In this document: positions 32,890 through 41,488 of the stretch, in pieces | Position numbering within the stretch: position 1 is the first letter of the stretch | Layout of the letters: each line of letters starts with the position of its first letter | NCBI GenBank assembly: GCA_019638385.1 | Contig: JAHBTW010000017.1 | Span: 1-64,000, forward strand | Length of the DNA stretch: 64,000 bases | From: Saprospiraceae bacterium | Lineage (GTDB): Bacteria > Bacteroidota > Bacteroidia > Chitinophagales > Saprospiraceae | Direction: 5' to 3' | Made by a program: the position numbers and the translations under genes | The notes under the pieces: model-generated | Told to the model about the DNA's origin: nothing | Seen by the model: the letters and a program-made list of their open reading frames with translations, nothing else | Database searches by the model: none

Positions 32890-32920
32890 AGGATGGAATC
32901 TTTTGAAAAGATTCCATCCT
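32890..32920. terminator. Perfect 15-bp hairpin after the repeat protein
   Basis: AGGATGGAATCTTTT (32890-32904), one G, then AAAAGATTCCATCCT (32906-32920). A strong stem 12 bases after the stop at 32878, without its own T-tract. Confidence 0.75.
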
Positions 32921-32927
32921 TATGATG

Positions 32928-32970
32928 AAAAGTGGGTGGAATAAGATGGTATCATCCCACCCACTTTTTT
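32928..32970 (+). terminator. Rho-independent terminator
   Basis: AAGTGGGTGG (32930-32939) pairs with CCACCCACTT (32957-32966), followed by a run of T to 32971. With the hairpin just before it, this forms a double terminator in front of the FadL-like gene, whose start is at 33008. Confidence 0.8.
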
Positions 32971-33007
32971 TATGCCCCCATTATTTCACTACAAATTGCT
33001 CTCAACT

Positions 33008-34483
33008 ATGAATACGCGTTTTTATTGGGTTATTCTCATTGCACTGTGCATGGCCGCACCTTTCATTCTGAACGCTCAGGGTTACATAGAGGCGCTGCGT
33101 TACTCCAATTTCGAGCCGGTAGGTACGGCCCGCTCCCTGGGCAGCGGCGGCGCTTTCGGTGCGCTTGGCGCCGATTTTTCGGTGGTTTCTACCAACCCGG
33201 CCGGATTGGCCTGGTACCGCAGAGGCGAGTTCACTTTTTCGCCCGGGTTTTTGAACTCGAATGTAAACGCCACACTTTTGTCGGGACAAGGCAACCCGGA
33301 AAACAATGCCAACCGGGGTAATTTTCACATCGGTAACCTCGGCCTCGTGATTACTTCCGACCCTGCCGGCCCCGATTGGAGGGCGCTCAACTTCGGCATT
33401 GGATTCAATCGTTTGCAAAATTTCAATCGCCGGCTCAACGTTCGCGGCGACTCCCCAGGCTCCATCATTGACCGGTTTCAGGAGTTAGCCAATTCGGATT
33501 TCGGCTTAGACGATTTTGAATCCGGCCTGGCTTTTGACGCCGCCGCTATTTACGATTTGGACGGCGACGGTTTCTATGAGTCAGATGTGGAACTGGCCCC
33601 CAACTCGCTTATCCGCCGCGAGCAAACCATCACTACTTCGGGGGCGCTCAGCGAATTGAATTTTGCCTTCGGCGCCAATTACAAAGACAAGATCATGATC
33701 GGCGCCACCATCGGTTTGCCGTTTCTCAACTACACGGAAGAGAAACGCTACGACGAGGAAGACGTCAATCAAGACATTCCCTTCTTTGACAACCTGCAAC
33801 ATTTCGAGCGCGTGGCTACTACCGGTGTCGGCATCAATTTGAAAGCGGGCATCATCGTGCGGCCGCACCAAATGATTCGCATCGGCGCCGCAGTACATAC
33901 GCCCACGTTTTACCGGCTGACCGACAATTACTACTCGGAGCTTACTTACAACTATACAGAATCCGGTATTGCGCAAACCGGCTATGCCCGCTCGCCCGAC
34001 GGCGACTTTCGCTTCCGCCTGCGCAGTCCCTGGCGTTTCATAGGCAGTGCCGGCGTCATTTTAAACAAAGCGGGCCTCGTGACCGTAGAAGCGGAATATG
34101 TAAACTTCGGCAGCGCCCGATTGGGCTTTCGCGATTTTCCGGTGGATGAAGAGTTTGCCAACGAGCGCATTGAAAACAACCTCCGTCAAACGCTCAATCT
34201 GCGTCTCGGCGCCGAGGCAGCGTATAAGGCATTCCGGTTCAGGGGTGGCGTCGGCGTACACAGCTATCCATACATTACAGATGACGAAACCCCGGCTAAT
34301 TTCTCCTTTAGCGGCGGTGTAGGAGTGCGCGGCAATTCCGCATTTTTAGACTTAGGCTATCGCCATACGGTCGGCGCTCGTGAAACGTACGAACCGTACC
34401 TCACCGCACAGGCTCCGCAGCAGTTTGTCGAAAACACAACGCAAAGGGGATTAGCCGTACTAACTTTGGGCTTCCGGTTTTAA
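33008..34483 (+). CDS. OmpP1/FadL-family outer-membrane transporter-like protein
   Basis: A protein of 491 residues from MNTRFYWVILIALCMAAPFI, a signal peptide ending at NAQG. The N-terminal block ALRYSNFEPVGTARSLGSGG then AFGALGADFSVVSTNPAGLA is the hallmark of the FadL/TodX-like barrels of Bacteroidota (mature N-terminal hatch, N-P-A-G motif). The rest is beta-strand-rich, ending in RGLAVLTLGFRF with a terminal Phe for barrel assembly. It is expected to let hydrophobic molecules pass the outer membrane; the substrate is unknown. Fifteen bases separate it from the next gene. Confidence 0.88.
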   Translation: MNTRFYWVILIALCMAAPFILNAQGYIEALRYSNFEPVGTARSLGSGGAFGALGADFSVVSTNPAGLAWYRRGEFTFSPGFLNSNVNATLLSGQGNPENNANRGNFHIGNLGLVITSDPAGPDWRALNFGIGFNRLQNFNRRLNVRGDSPGSIIDRFQELANSDFGLDDFESGLAFDAAAIYDLDGDGFYESDVELAPNSLIRREQTITTSGALSELNFAFGANYKDKIMIGATIGLPFLNYTEEKRYDEEDVNQDIPFFDNLQHFERVATTGVGINLKAGIIVRPHQMIRIGAAVHTPTFYRLTDNYYSELTYNYTESGIAQTGYARSPDGDFRFRLRSPWRFIGSAGVILNKAGLVTVEAEYVNFGSARLGFRDFPVDEEFANERIENNLRQTLNLRLGAEAAYKAFRFRGGVGVHSYPYITDDETPANFSFSGGVGVRGNSAFLDLGYRHTVGARETYEPYLTAQAPQQFVENTTQRGLAVLTLGFRF

Positions 34484-34498
34484 CCCCCGGATTTTCTA

Positions 34499-35728
34499 AT
34501 GGATTCACTTACACAGATTACCCTCGGCGCAGCCGTGGGCGAAGTTGTACTCGGACGCAAACTCGGCAACCGCGCCATGGTTTGGGGCGCGGTTGCCGGC
34601 ACCATTCCCGATCTGGATGTAATGGCCAATTTGGTCACCGACGACATCAGCGCATTGGCGTTTCATAGGGCCATTACTCATTCTTTTACATTCTCGCTCA
34701 TTGCTGCTCCGCTGCTAGGGTGGTTGCTTCATCGTATGGATGGGCACGAAGGGCGATTTTTTAGCAGTACCCGCTGGGCCGACCTCGGCAAAGCCGCTTT
34801 GGCGCTTTTTGCGCTCATCGGCTTCGGTTCCTTAGTGATGCCTATACCTTGGGGGGAGGTATTTAAAATTGCGGCGGCCGTGACATTGGCCATTATGGCA
34901 TTCCCCATCCTGAGTTCTTTGCTGCGATCTTTAAACGGCAAAGTTCGACCCGTAGAGGAACGCCCCGGGTTCCGGCTCTGGACCTGGTTTTTCTTTTGGT
35001 CCATTATCACACATCCGCTGTTGGACGCTTGCACCACTTACGGTACGCAGTTGTTTCAACCTTTCTCTTCCTACCGGGCAGCACTCAACAATATCTCCGT
35101 GGTGGATCCGGCCTATACGCTGCCTTTTCTGATATGCCTTATCATTGCCTCCCGAATGATGAAAGGAGGCCGGGCGAGACTGGTATTCAACTGGCTGGGC
35201 ATCGGGTTGAGCAGTGCCTATATGCTGTTCACTTTTTACAACAAACTGCGAGTGGACGGTATTTTTGAGCGCTCTCTCCAAAGAGACAACATCGTAGCGG
35301 AGCGCTTTATGACCTCGCCTTCCATTTTCAACAACATCCTGTGGCAAGGCATCGCCGAGAGCAATTCGGCCTATTATCACGGTACATATTCCATTTTAGA
35401 TGCCCGGCCGGAGGTGGATTCTTTTACCCGCATTCCTAAAAACCACGAATGGCTGGCGCCTTACGCCAATGAGCGGCCGGTAAAGGTTTTGCGCTGGTTT
35501 TCCGACGACTACTTTCATGTGTCGCGCCGGGAAGACGACCGCCTGCAGATCAACGACCTGCGCTTCGGCAGCATGACGGGCCGTTTTGACCGCCAAAGTG
35601 ACTTCGTGTTCGGATTCATTTTGGAAGAAAAAGACGGCCAACTCCAAGCCTTCAGTAGTCAGGAACGGCCTCCTGATGCAGGAGAAGGCTTCCGCCAATT
35701 GTGGCTCCGTATGTTGGGAAAGGACTAA
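34499..35728 (+). CDS. Membrane-bound metal-dependent hydrolase (YdjM/DUF457-like)
   Basis: A protein of 409 residues. The N-terminal about 240 residues carry the family signature MDSLTQITLGAAVGEVVLGR, GAVAGTIPDLDVMANLV and ALAFHRAITHSFTFSLI (HxxxTH) with several membrane helices, and SIITHPLLDACTTYGTQLF, another metal-ligand block. The C-terminal part is a soluble extracytoplasmic domain. The family includes E. coli YdjM; the substrate is not established. It follows the FadL-like gene after 15 bases, probably in one operon, and overlaps the convergent PorP/SprF gene by 4 bases. Confidence 0.88.
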   Translation: MDSLTQITLGAAVGEVVLGRKLGNRAMVWGAVAGTIPDLDVMANLVTDDISALAFHRAITHSFTFSLIAAPLLGWLLHRMDGHEGRFFSSTRWADLGKAALALFALIGFGSLVMPIPWGEVFKIAAAVTLAIMAFPILSSLLRSLNGKVRPVEERPGFRLWTWFFFWSIITHPLLDACTTYGTQLFQPFSSYRAALNNISVVDPAYTLPFLICLIIASRMMKGGRARLVFNWLGIGLSSAYMLFTFYNKLRVDGIFERSLQRDNIVAERFMTSPSIFNNILWQGIAESNSAYYHGTYSILDARPEVDSFTRIPKNHEWLAPYANERPVKVLRWFSDDYFHVSRREDDRLQINDLRFGSMTGRFDRQSDFVFGFILEEKDGQLQAFSSQERPPDAGEGFRQLWLRMLGKD

Positions 35729-36660
35729 TCCACCGGAAAGCGATAGGCGGCCAAAAATTCGTACCCCGGCCCGCGAAACTGGCCGAAAGTGCCGATATTA
35801 AAAGAGCCGGCCACTCCTATCCGCAAGTGGCTGTCACCTGTGAATCCTTTTTTCACCACTACGCCGGCCTGAATACCCAGGGTTTGATTGGTGCTGTAAC
35901 TCAGTCCGCCCCAGATTGCATCCCTGCTCTCTGCCCGCAAATGCAGGTAGCCGTTGATGATGCCGGGCGCGGCATAGTGTATCCACGCTGACGGCTCAAT
36001 GATGATGCTGCCGTTCACGATGCGCCCGCCGATGAGCGCGTTGGCGTGCGTGGCTCTGCGAAGATTGGCCGGGCTGTCGTTGTTGCGAAATACCACATCC
36101 AAAGGAAGCACCTGCTGCACAGCGCCTCCGATATAAAAAGCGTTTTTGTCGCTGTCGTACCGGGCATCCGAGGTGTAATAAATGCCGAGCGAGGCATTGG
36201 GGCCGAACATATTAAAATCGCCGCCCGGCAAGAGCGGGTCGTCCGGGTCATTGACGACGACATTGACGGCATCCCATAAAAAGTGCTGCATGGTAGCGGA
36301 CAGGCCGAGCGAGAGCTGTTGTTGCTTGCGGTCGCCCAATTTCAGCTTATAGGCATAATTGAAAGTAAAATGATTGACTTTCAACGGGTTGATGCGGTCG
36401 TGCATAAAGTAGCCGCCGATGGCCGTATTGGAATTTTTTAACGGATATTGAACGGCGACGGCAGCGGTGTGCGGCGCATCTTCAAACCCGACCCATTGCT
36501 GCCGGTAGGAGGCTGTCAGTTCCCAATAAGGAAAAGCCCCCGTTATGGCGGGATTCCACAGATAAGCGGTTTCCTGAAACAAACTGCGGTCGGGCAATTG
36601 CTGGGCCGCAACGCAGAGCGGCGCTATCAACAGGAGATGGAGTATGTGTTTGGTTTGCAT
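35725..36660 (-). CDS. Type IX secretion PorP/SprF-family membrane protein
   Basis: A protein of 311 residues from MQTKHILHLLLIAPLCVAA; the longer frame would use TTG. PorP/SprF proteins are outer-membrane barrels that work with the type IX secretion and gliding machinery. Signature: YLWNPAITGAFPYWELTASY then RQQWVGFEDAPHTAAVAVQY, KNSNTAIGGYFMHDRINPLK and VNHFTFNYAYKLKLGD. It ends as a typical barrel protein. It follows directly on the gene for a T9SS cargo-like protein (11 bases), an arrangement common in Bacteroidota, where a SprF-like protein serves its neighbour's export or anchoring. Confidence 0.92.
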   Translation of the reverse strand: MQTKHILHLLLIAPLCVAAQQLPDRSLFQETAYLWNPAITGAFPYWELTASYRQQWVGFEDAPHTAAVAVQYPLKNSNTAIGGYFMHDRINPLKVNHFTFNYAYKLKLGDRKQQQLSLGLSATMQHFLWDAVNVVVNDPDDPLLPGGDFNMFGPNASLGIYYTSDARYDSDKNAFYIGGAVQQVLPLDVVFRNNDSPANLRRATHANALIGGRIVNGSIIIEPSAWIHYAAPGIINGYLHLRAESRDAIWGGLSYSTNQTLGIQAGVVVKKGFTGDSHLRIGVAGSFNIGTFGQFRGPGYEFLAAYRFPVD

Positions 36661-36671
36661 AGCCTGTATTT

Positions 36672-38576
36672 TCAATCTCTTACGATGGTGAGCGTTTGTT
36701 TAAGGTCAGTACCGGAAAGGGAAAGAATATAAAAATAGTTGCCGGCAGGAAGCGGTTTGCCTTTGTAGTCGCCGTCGAAACGCTCGCTGTCGGTTTGGTA
36801 ACCGAGTTTTTGGTAAATCAGATCGCCCCAGCGATTATATACCTTGAGGGAATTGTTGGTGAATTTTTCTAAATCGCGAAATTCGAGCCGGTCGTTTTTA
36901 CCGTCGCCGTTTGGAGTGATTACGTTTATGAGCAGCAGATCGGGCACACCCTCCAATACGCTGACGGGCACTTCGAGCAGGGTTTCGCAGCCGTTCACAT
37001 CTACAATCAGCACCTGAAAAACCGTACTGCGCAGGGGAGTCGCTACCGGATTGGGCGACGTAAAACTGCTGAGCGGGTACTCGGAGGTCAACCAAAAATA
37101 CGACACACCGCCCGAAGCGCTGAGCCGAACCGGCGCCCCTTTGTTCACACAGGTATCCGGCCCGGCCATTGCGGTCACATCGTACACCCGAACAAAAACT
37201 GCCGCCGTATCGGTTGCACAAGCCGTAGAAGCAATGACCCAGTAGGTGGTGGAAGATGCCGGTTTCGCAATCGGGTTGAAACCATCGCCGCCACGGAGTG
37301 TGCCGGAAGTGTCAATCCAGCGGTAATCGCTGCCCCCTGAAACCAGCAGTTGAATGCTGTCGCCGGGGCATATTGACAAGTTGAGGTTTTCAACAACGAT
37401 CTCTACTGTTTCTGATACTTCCACGGTCACAGAATCGGCGCCGGTACAACCTTGGGCATCGGTGACGGTGACACTGTATGTGCCGGATTGGCCGACGAGC
37501 AAAGTAGCGCCCACAGAGCTGTCCGACCAAAGATACGCGGCAAAGTCGCCGACGGTGAGCAGCACGCTCTCGCCGGGGCATAGTACCACGTCCTCGCCGA
37601 GGTCGGGCGTTGGCGGAGTAGATTCCTCGATCAGTACCGTACCCGTTGCTTTGCAGCCTGCCGCATCGCTGACGACGAGCGGGTATTGGCCTGCCGGCAA
37701 ATTGGTGAAAACCGAATCCGGCTGTTCGATGCCATTGAGTTGGTATATATAAGGAGGAACGCCGCCGCTTACCTGCACCGTTGCGCTGCCCCCGTCCGGT
37801 GCGCAACCGACCGGAACGACGACTATTTCCGTGATAATCAATTCCGGCGGCTCCGGCACCGTCACTTCCGTTTCGTACAAAAGGGTTCCCTGAGCAGTTT
37901 CTACCCTTAAGGTGTAAATGCCTGCCGGGATGCCCGATAAAGAAGGATTGCTAGAGGAAAACCCGCCGGGGCCGCTCCAAAAAAATACCGTGCCTGCCGG
38001 TGCGCCCACAATCGAGAGACTAATGGCGCCGGTGCTTTCGCCGAAACAAGGCGGCCCTTGAACATCGGTAACAACCGGTTGCCACAAACCGAGAATGGTC
38101 ACTGAGCCGGTATCCTGTTCCAGCGTCAGCGGATCAAATATCTCCGGGGTGCTTCCGACGCGAAAAATTTGAACCGGCAGTGGATCGCCGGTAATGGTGA
38201 CGGGGGTAAAACTCCCTTCCGAACCGATTGCCACAAACCTAAGCCGAACGATGGAACTGCCGTCGGGCCGTGTTACGCCCAATCCTTCCACATCAAACCA
38301 GGATAACCGCAGCACCCCTTGCGCTGCGGCCGTTTCGCCAATGGCTACGCCGCTGATGGCGCCCATCTCGAAGTTGATATAGCCGATGACAGCAGGGTCC
38401 CATTGAATGGAGAACTGCATGCTCACGACCTCCTCGAAGCCGGCGGCAGTAATGGGTAGGAGCAGTGTATCGCCTGTTTGGGCAGTTGTATCCGGGATGG
38501 ACAAAACAATGGTTTGTGCCTTGAGGGCCAATGCAAAGACAACTGCCGGCAAAACGGAGAGTAGCCGTTTGCTCAT
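36672..38576 (-). CDS. T9SS-exported adhesin-like protein with gliding-motility C-terminal domain
   Basis: A protein of 634 residues with a signal peptide (LLSVLPAVVFALALKA). Residues about 22-150 resemble a cohesin-type beta domain (VVSMQFSIQWDPAVIGYINF, GVLRLSWFD). Then come SprB-like repeats (PPCFGESTGAISLSI, YTLRVETAQGTLLYE, GQYPLVVSDAAGCKA, YSVTVTDAQGCTG), an Ig-like part, and the C-terminal NVITPNGDGKNDRLEFRDLE with VYNRWGDLIYQ, a gliding-motility-associated type B domain used as T9SS export signal. It is likely secreted and surface-attached through the neighbouring PorP/SprF protein. Confidence 0.92.
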   Translation of the reverse strand: MSKRLLSVLPAVVFALALKAQTIVLSIPDTTAQTGDTLLLPITAAGFEEVVSMQFSIQWDPAVIGYINFEMGAISGVAIGETAAAQGVLRLSWFDVEGLGVTRPDGSSIVRLRFVAIGSEGSFTPVTITGDPLPVQIFRVGSTPEIFDPLTLEQDTGSVTILGLWQPVVTDVQGPPCFGESTGAISLSIVGAPAGTVFFWSGPGGFSSSNPSLSGIPAGIYTLRVETAQGTLLYETEVTVPEPPELIITEIVVVPVGCAPDGGSATVQVSGGVPPYIYQLNGIEQPDSVFTNLPAGQYPLVVSDAAGCKATGTVLIEESTPPTPDLGEDVVLCPGESVLLTVGDFAAYLWSDSSVGATLLVGQSGTYSVTVTDAQGCTGADSVTVEVSETVEIVVENLNLSICPGDSIQLLVSGGSDYRWIDTSGTLRGGDGFNPIAKPASSTTYWVIASTACATDTAAVFVRVYDVTAMAGPDTCVNKGAPVRLSASGGVSYFWLTSEYPLSSFTSPNPVATPLRSTVFQVLIVDVNGCETLLEVPVSVLEGVPDLLLINVITPNGDGKNDRLEFRDLEKFTNNSLKVYNRWGDLIYQKLGYQTDSERFDGDYKGKPLPAGNYFYILSLSGTDLKQTLTIVRD

Positions 38577-38689
38577 TCGCGTAGTTTTTGAGATTACAAA
38601 AAAACACTTCCCGGATGTACCGGGAATGGCTACAAAACTACTCCTTTGTTGCCACAGAAAGATAAAAAGCGCGGTTATTTAACCCTGTA

Positions 38690-39391
38690 TCAAAGAGCGC
38701 CCTCGTCGGCGAAGCTATAATAACCTTTGCCGGATATGATGAGGTGGTCCACTACTGCAATGTCGAGCATTTTTCCGGCCTGTACCAGTTTTCGGGTGAG
38801 ATCGAGGTCGGCCTGACTGGGAGAAAGTGTGCCGGAAGGGTGGTTGTGACAAAGGACGAGCGAGATGGCCCGGCCCTCCACCGCGCGCAGAAATACCATT
38901 TTGGCATCCACGATTGTACTGACCGGCCCTCCGGTACTGATCTGTTGGCGCCCGATGATCTGGTTGGAACGACTCAATAGCAGTATCCAAAATTCCTCAT
39001 GGGCGAGGTCGGCAATCAATGGAGCGATGGCATCGTATGCATCCCGGCTGCTGCGCACTTTGGGCCGCTCCCGGATGTCGGATAACTGCCGGCGGCGCCC
39101 CAATTCCAACGCCGCTACAATGCTGATGGCCTTCGCTTCGCCTACGCCTTTGAAGCAGGATATCAAATCGGTGATGGAGTACTTGCCCAGCTCGTGCAGG
39201 TTGTTTCCGGCGGCGTGCAAAATGCGTTGTGCCAGGCCCACGGCCGTTTCGTCGCGGGAGCCGGAGCCGAGCAATATAGCCAGCAATTCGGCGTCGCTGA
39301 GGTTTTGCCGGCCGCGCAGCAGCATTTTTTCCCGTGGCCGGTCTTCTTCAGCCCAGGCTCGTATCGGTAGTGTCGGTGGTGAGTAGCTCAT
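38690..39391 (-). CDS. radC: RadC-family JAB-domain protein
   Basis: A protein of 233 residues from MSYSPPTLPIRAWAEEDRPR; the 33 codons upstream in the frame are not conserved in type. RadC proteins have an N-terminal helix-hairpin-helix region (DLISCFKGVGEAKAISIVAA) and a C-terminal MPN/JAB metalloprotease-like domain with LVLCHNHPSGTLSPSQADLD (His182, His184, Ser190-195 region, Asp195). All metal ligands are present. The name comes from DNA repair, but a repair role has been questioned; the molecular function is uncertain. Confidence 0.93.
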   Translation of the reverse strand: MSYSPPTLPIRAWAEEDRPREKMLLRGRQNLSDAELLAILLGSGSRDETAVGLAQRILHAAGNNLHELGKYSITDLISCFKGVGEAKAISIVAALELGRRRQLSDIRERPKVRSSRDAYDAIAPLIADLAHEEFWILLLSRSNQIIGRQQISTGGPVSTIVDAKMVFLRAVEGRAISLVLCHNHPSGTLSPSQADLDLTRKLVQAGKMLDIAVVDHLIISGKGYYSFADEGAL

Positions 39392-39498
39392 GTTTTGTGG
39401 TATTGTGGATCGGGTTACGGACTCGATGGATTGCCGTGCGTGAAAAAAGGAATGCCGGGGCTTCCGGGAGCGTTCCCGGAAGCCCGGCAATACCGGGG

Positions 39499-39747
39499 TT
39501 AAGCATTTGCCGGAGCGGGCTGCGTTTGAGCGGTAAATTGCTCCACCATCCGGGCCATGGCTGCGGCGAATTCGGGAACATCTTCTTGCCAGATGGCAAA
39601 ACGAACGGTTTCAAACTCGCCGTCTTTGTTTTTGCGACCGCCGGCTACCGAGATGTAGAGGTTGCCGTTAGAGGCTTCCTTGAGATCAAGGTAGTAGGTG
39701 TTGGATTTGGTTTTCACCGTTTCTGTGTGCTTTGCATTCTTTTGCAT
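39499..39747 (-). CDS. DUF3276/PUR-alpha-like single-strand nucleic acid-binding protein
   Basis: A protein of 82 residues from MQKNAKHTETVKTKSNTYYL; the longer frame's first 33 codons are not plausible. The sequence KSNTYYLDLKEASNGNLYIS and GEFETVRFAIWQEDVPEFAA resembles the PUR domain of Bacteroidota PUR-alpha-like proteins, which bind single-stranded DNA or RNA. Small, basic N-terminus, no signal. It lies divergent from rnpA (39858) with a 110-base AT-rich gap and follows radC's strand. Confidence 0.85.
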   Translation of the reverse strand: MQKNAKHTETVKTKSNTYYLDLKEASNGNLYISVAGGRKNKDGEFETVRFAIWQEDVPEFAAAMARMVEQFTAQTQPAPANA

Positions 39748-39857
39748 GGCGTTTGTTACATTTAAGGGTTGAAAGAAATTTACTGTCGGTAAGCATAGAC
39801 GCCGGAAGGGGTAAAATTCCATAACGCCGGAACAACTTTTTTTCAAATTTTTCTCAA

Positions 39858-40250
39858 ATGCCTGATTTTCAGCTTAAAAAAAATGAACGATTGGCGAGCC
39901 GGAAGGTAATCGCCGCCTTGTTTAAGGAGGGGCAGTCCTTTGCCCAGTACCCGTTGCGGGTGGTGTGGTTGCCCGCGGAATCGGTCGCCGGGAACGCCCC
40001 GGCGCAGTTTGCCTTGAGTGTTCCCAAGAAAAAATTTCCGAAAGCGGTGCATCGCAACCGGATGCGGCGGTTGGTACGGGAGGCATGGCGGCTGAATAAG
40101 CATGCGTTGTATGAATCTGCTCCGGAGGGGGGAGCGGGGTTGGCCGTGATGGTACTTTACACCGGCGTAGAGGAATTGCCTTTTTCGATCATTGATGCGG
40201 CTATGAAGCAGTTGATTCGCCGGCTGTCGAAGAAATGGAGGTCGCAATAA
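39858..40250 (+). CDS. rnpA: Ribonuclease P protein component
   Basis: A protein of 130 residues, normal length. It binds the RNase P RNA and helps cut pre-tRNA 5' leaders. Typical features: KKNERLASRKVIAALFKEGQ at the N-terminus, PLRVVWLP, and the conserved basic helix FALSVPKKKFPKAVHRNRMR then RLVREAWRLNK. The family signature R-N-R-x-x-R-L-x-R-E is intact. No rpmH gene lies upstream, unlike many bacteria. The gene overlaps nothing and ends before a shared terminator region with the DUF6089-like gene. Confidence 0.93.
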   Translation: MPDFQLKKNERLASRKVIAALFKEGQSFAQYPLRVVWLPAESVAGNAPAQFALSVPKKKFPKAVHRNRMRRLVREAWRLNKHALYESAPEGGAGLAVMVLYTGVEELPFSIIDAAMKQLIRRLSKKWRSQ

Positions 40251-40314
40251 AAAAAAGAGTCATCCCGGCACATAATGACCGCGACGACTCTTCTGAAGGG
40301 AAAAAAACGTGCTT
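40251..40314. terminator. Possible bidirectional terminator between rnpA and DUF6089-like gene
   Basis: AAGAGTC (about 40255-40261) pairs with GACTCTT (about 40285-40291), with further weaker pairing inside and A/T runs on both sides. Located in the 64-base gap between convergent genes. Confidence 0.45.
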
Positions 40315-40986
40315 TTAAAACTCGGCAAACAGGGTGTAGGAAAGCCCGATGCCTGCAAACATATACCAATCTTTCGCATTAGCATTGCCATACCGGCTCA
40401 CCCCGTCCAAATAGTCGGAAAAGGTAGCGCGCTGACCGATTTCGCCGGTCAGGGTCAATCGTTCCGTCATCACAAAACGGAGGCCCAGCGAGACGGGAAC
40501 GACAAAGAAAACATTGCGGTCTTCCGGTTCCGGCAATAAAAATTTATCATCGGCAGGAGTGGCAACGCGGGCATCGGCGAAGGCCAGGCCCATACCGAGG
40601 GAAACATACGGCGAGAGGTGTCTTTTGAACATCCCGAATTCGTCGTAACGCGCATGGCCCCAGGGATGAAACTGCATATGGCCCGCCAGTTCCAAAATGC
40701 CCGATTCGAAAGACCAGTTGCGGTGCTCCTGCACCGTATTGCCGAGGTTGCTGTCCCTGCCGGATATCCGTCCGTAGTTCAGCGAACCTTTGATGCCCCA
40801 CTGCGGGGTGAGGAAATACTGGTACAGTGCGCCGAAAGCGACCTGCGTTTCGTTCATAGACACCGGTGACCGGGCAAAATCACCCTGATAATTGGAAATC
40901 CCGGCGAACAAGCCGACATCGGCCGTACGCTGTCCGAATGCCGCAGCCCCAAGCAGCATGGTTAAGAGTAACAGTTTGTATCTCAT
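40315..40986 (-). CDS. DUF6089-like outer-membrane beta-barrel protein
   Basis: A protein of 223 residues with signal peptide MRYKLLLLTMLLGAAAFG. It starts ADVGLFAGISNYQGDFARSP, a pattern of Bacteroidota small barrels, and has alternating strands (SPYVSLGMGLAFADARV, FVVPVSLGLRFVMTERLTLT) and a terminal YTLFAEF. Probably an outer-membrane protein; function unknown. It converges on rnpA. A long gap of about 500 bases lies upstream. Confidence 0.8.
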   Translation of the reverse strand: MRYKLLLLTMLLGAAAFGQRTADVGLFAGISNYQGDFARSPVSMNETQVAFGALYQYFLTPQWGIKGSLNYGRISGRDSNLGNTVQEHRNWSFESGILELAGHMQFHPWGHARYDEFGMFKRHLSPYVSLGMGLAFADARVATPADDKFLLPEPEDRNVFFVVPVSLGLRFVMTERLTLTGEIGQRATFSDYLDGVSRYGNANAKDWYMFAGIGLSYTLFAEF

Positions 40987-41488
40987 ACAGTTATAATTTT
41001 ACAGGATAAAAAATACATTATGAACGGCGCACGGAATGACCTTGCGCCTCGCAGGAAAACACCTTACTTACCGGTCGTTTTTGGGACTAAAAAAGATTAT
41101 GAAATGCTTCTTTCGCAGGCGCCTCAGGAGGAGTCGGCACGTTGCGGTTGTTGTATGCGGATAGTGGCTCTTGATGCAATCGCCGGGGGATTCGCCTGAT
41201 CGAGAAACAGGTGCGTTTTATCACGGTGCAAATGTGAACCGTTCTCTCCCCCTAAAATAGTACAAAAAAAACATATCCTGTTACAGCATCCCCGCCAAAA
41301 GGCAAATCAAAAAATTGACAAACAGCTTATTAGCGCTATTTTTCCTTTCAGTTCATTTGAGTGTCCAAAGTTAAGCCCACAATGGATGGAATGCAAATTT
41401 AATCCCGGTTTTTTGTTCCTGAAAGCAACTCCCCCGGATGCGCGATGTTTTTTTACTTTTGCAACTCCATTGCTGCAATCACGCTAAC
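40987..41488. other. Intergenic region of about 500 bp with only a promoter candidate
   Basis: No protein-like frame, tRNA-like fold or strong palindrome was found. The right end carries TACTTTTG at 41454-41461, a -7 box for tatC about 28 bases before its start. The region between 41230 and 41400 is A/T-rich and could hold the divergent promoter of the DUF6089-like gene. Confidence 0.5.
41454..41461 (+). promoter_or_regulatory. -7 promoter box of tatC
   Basis: TACTTTTG matches TAnnTTTG exactly and is followed by GC, as is common. The ATG at 41489 lies 27 bases further on. No convincing -33 element. Confidence 0.5.
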
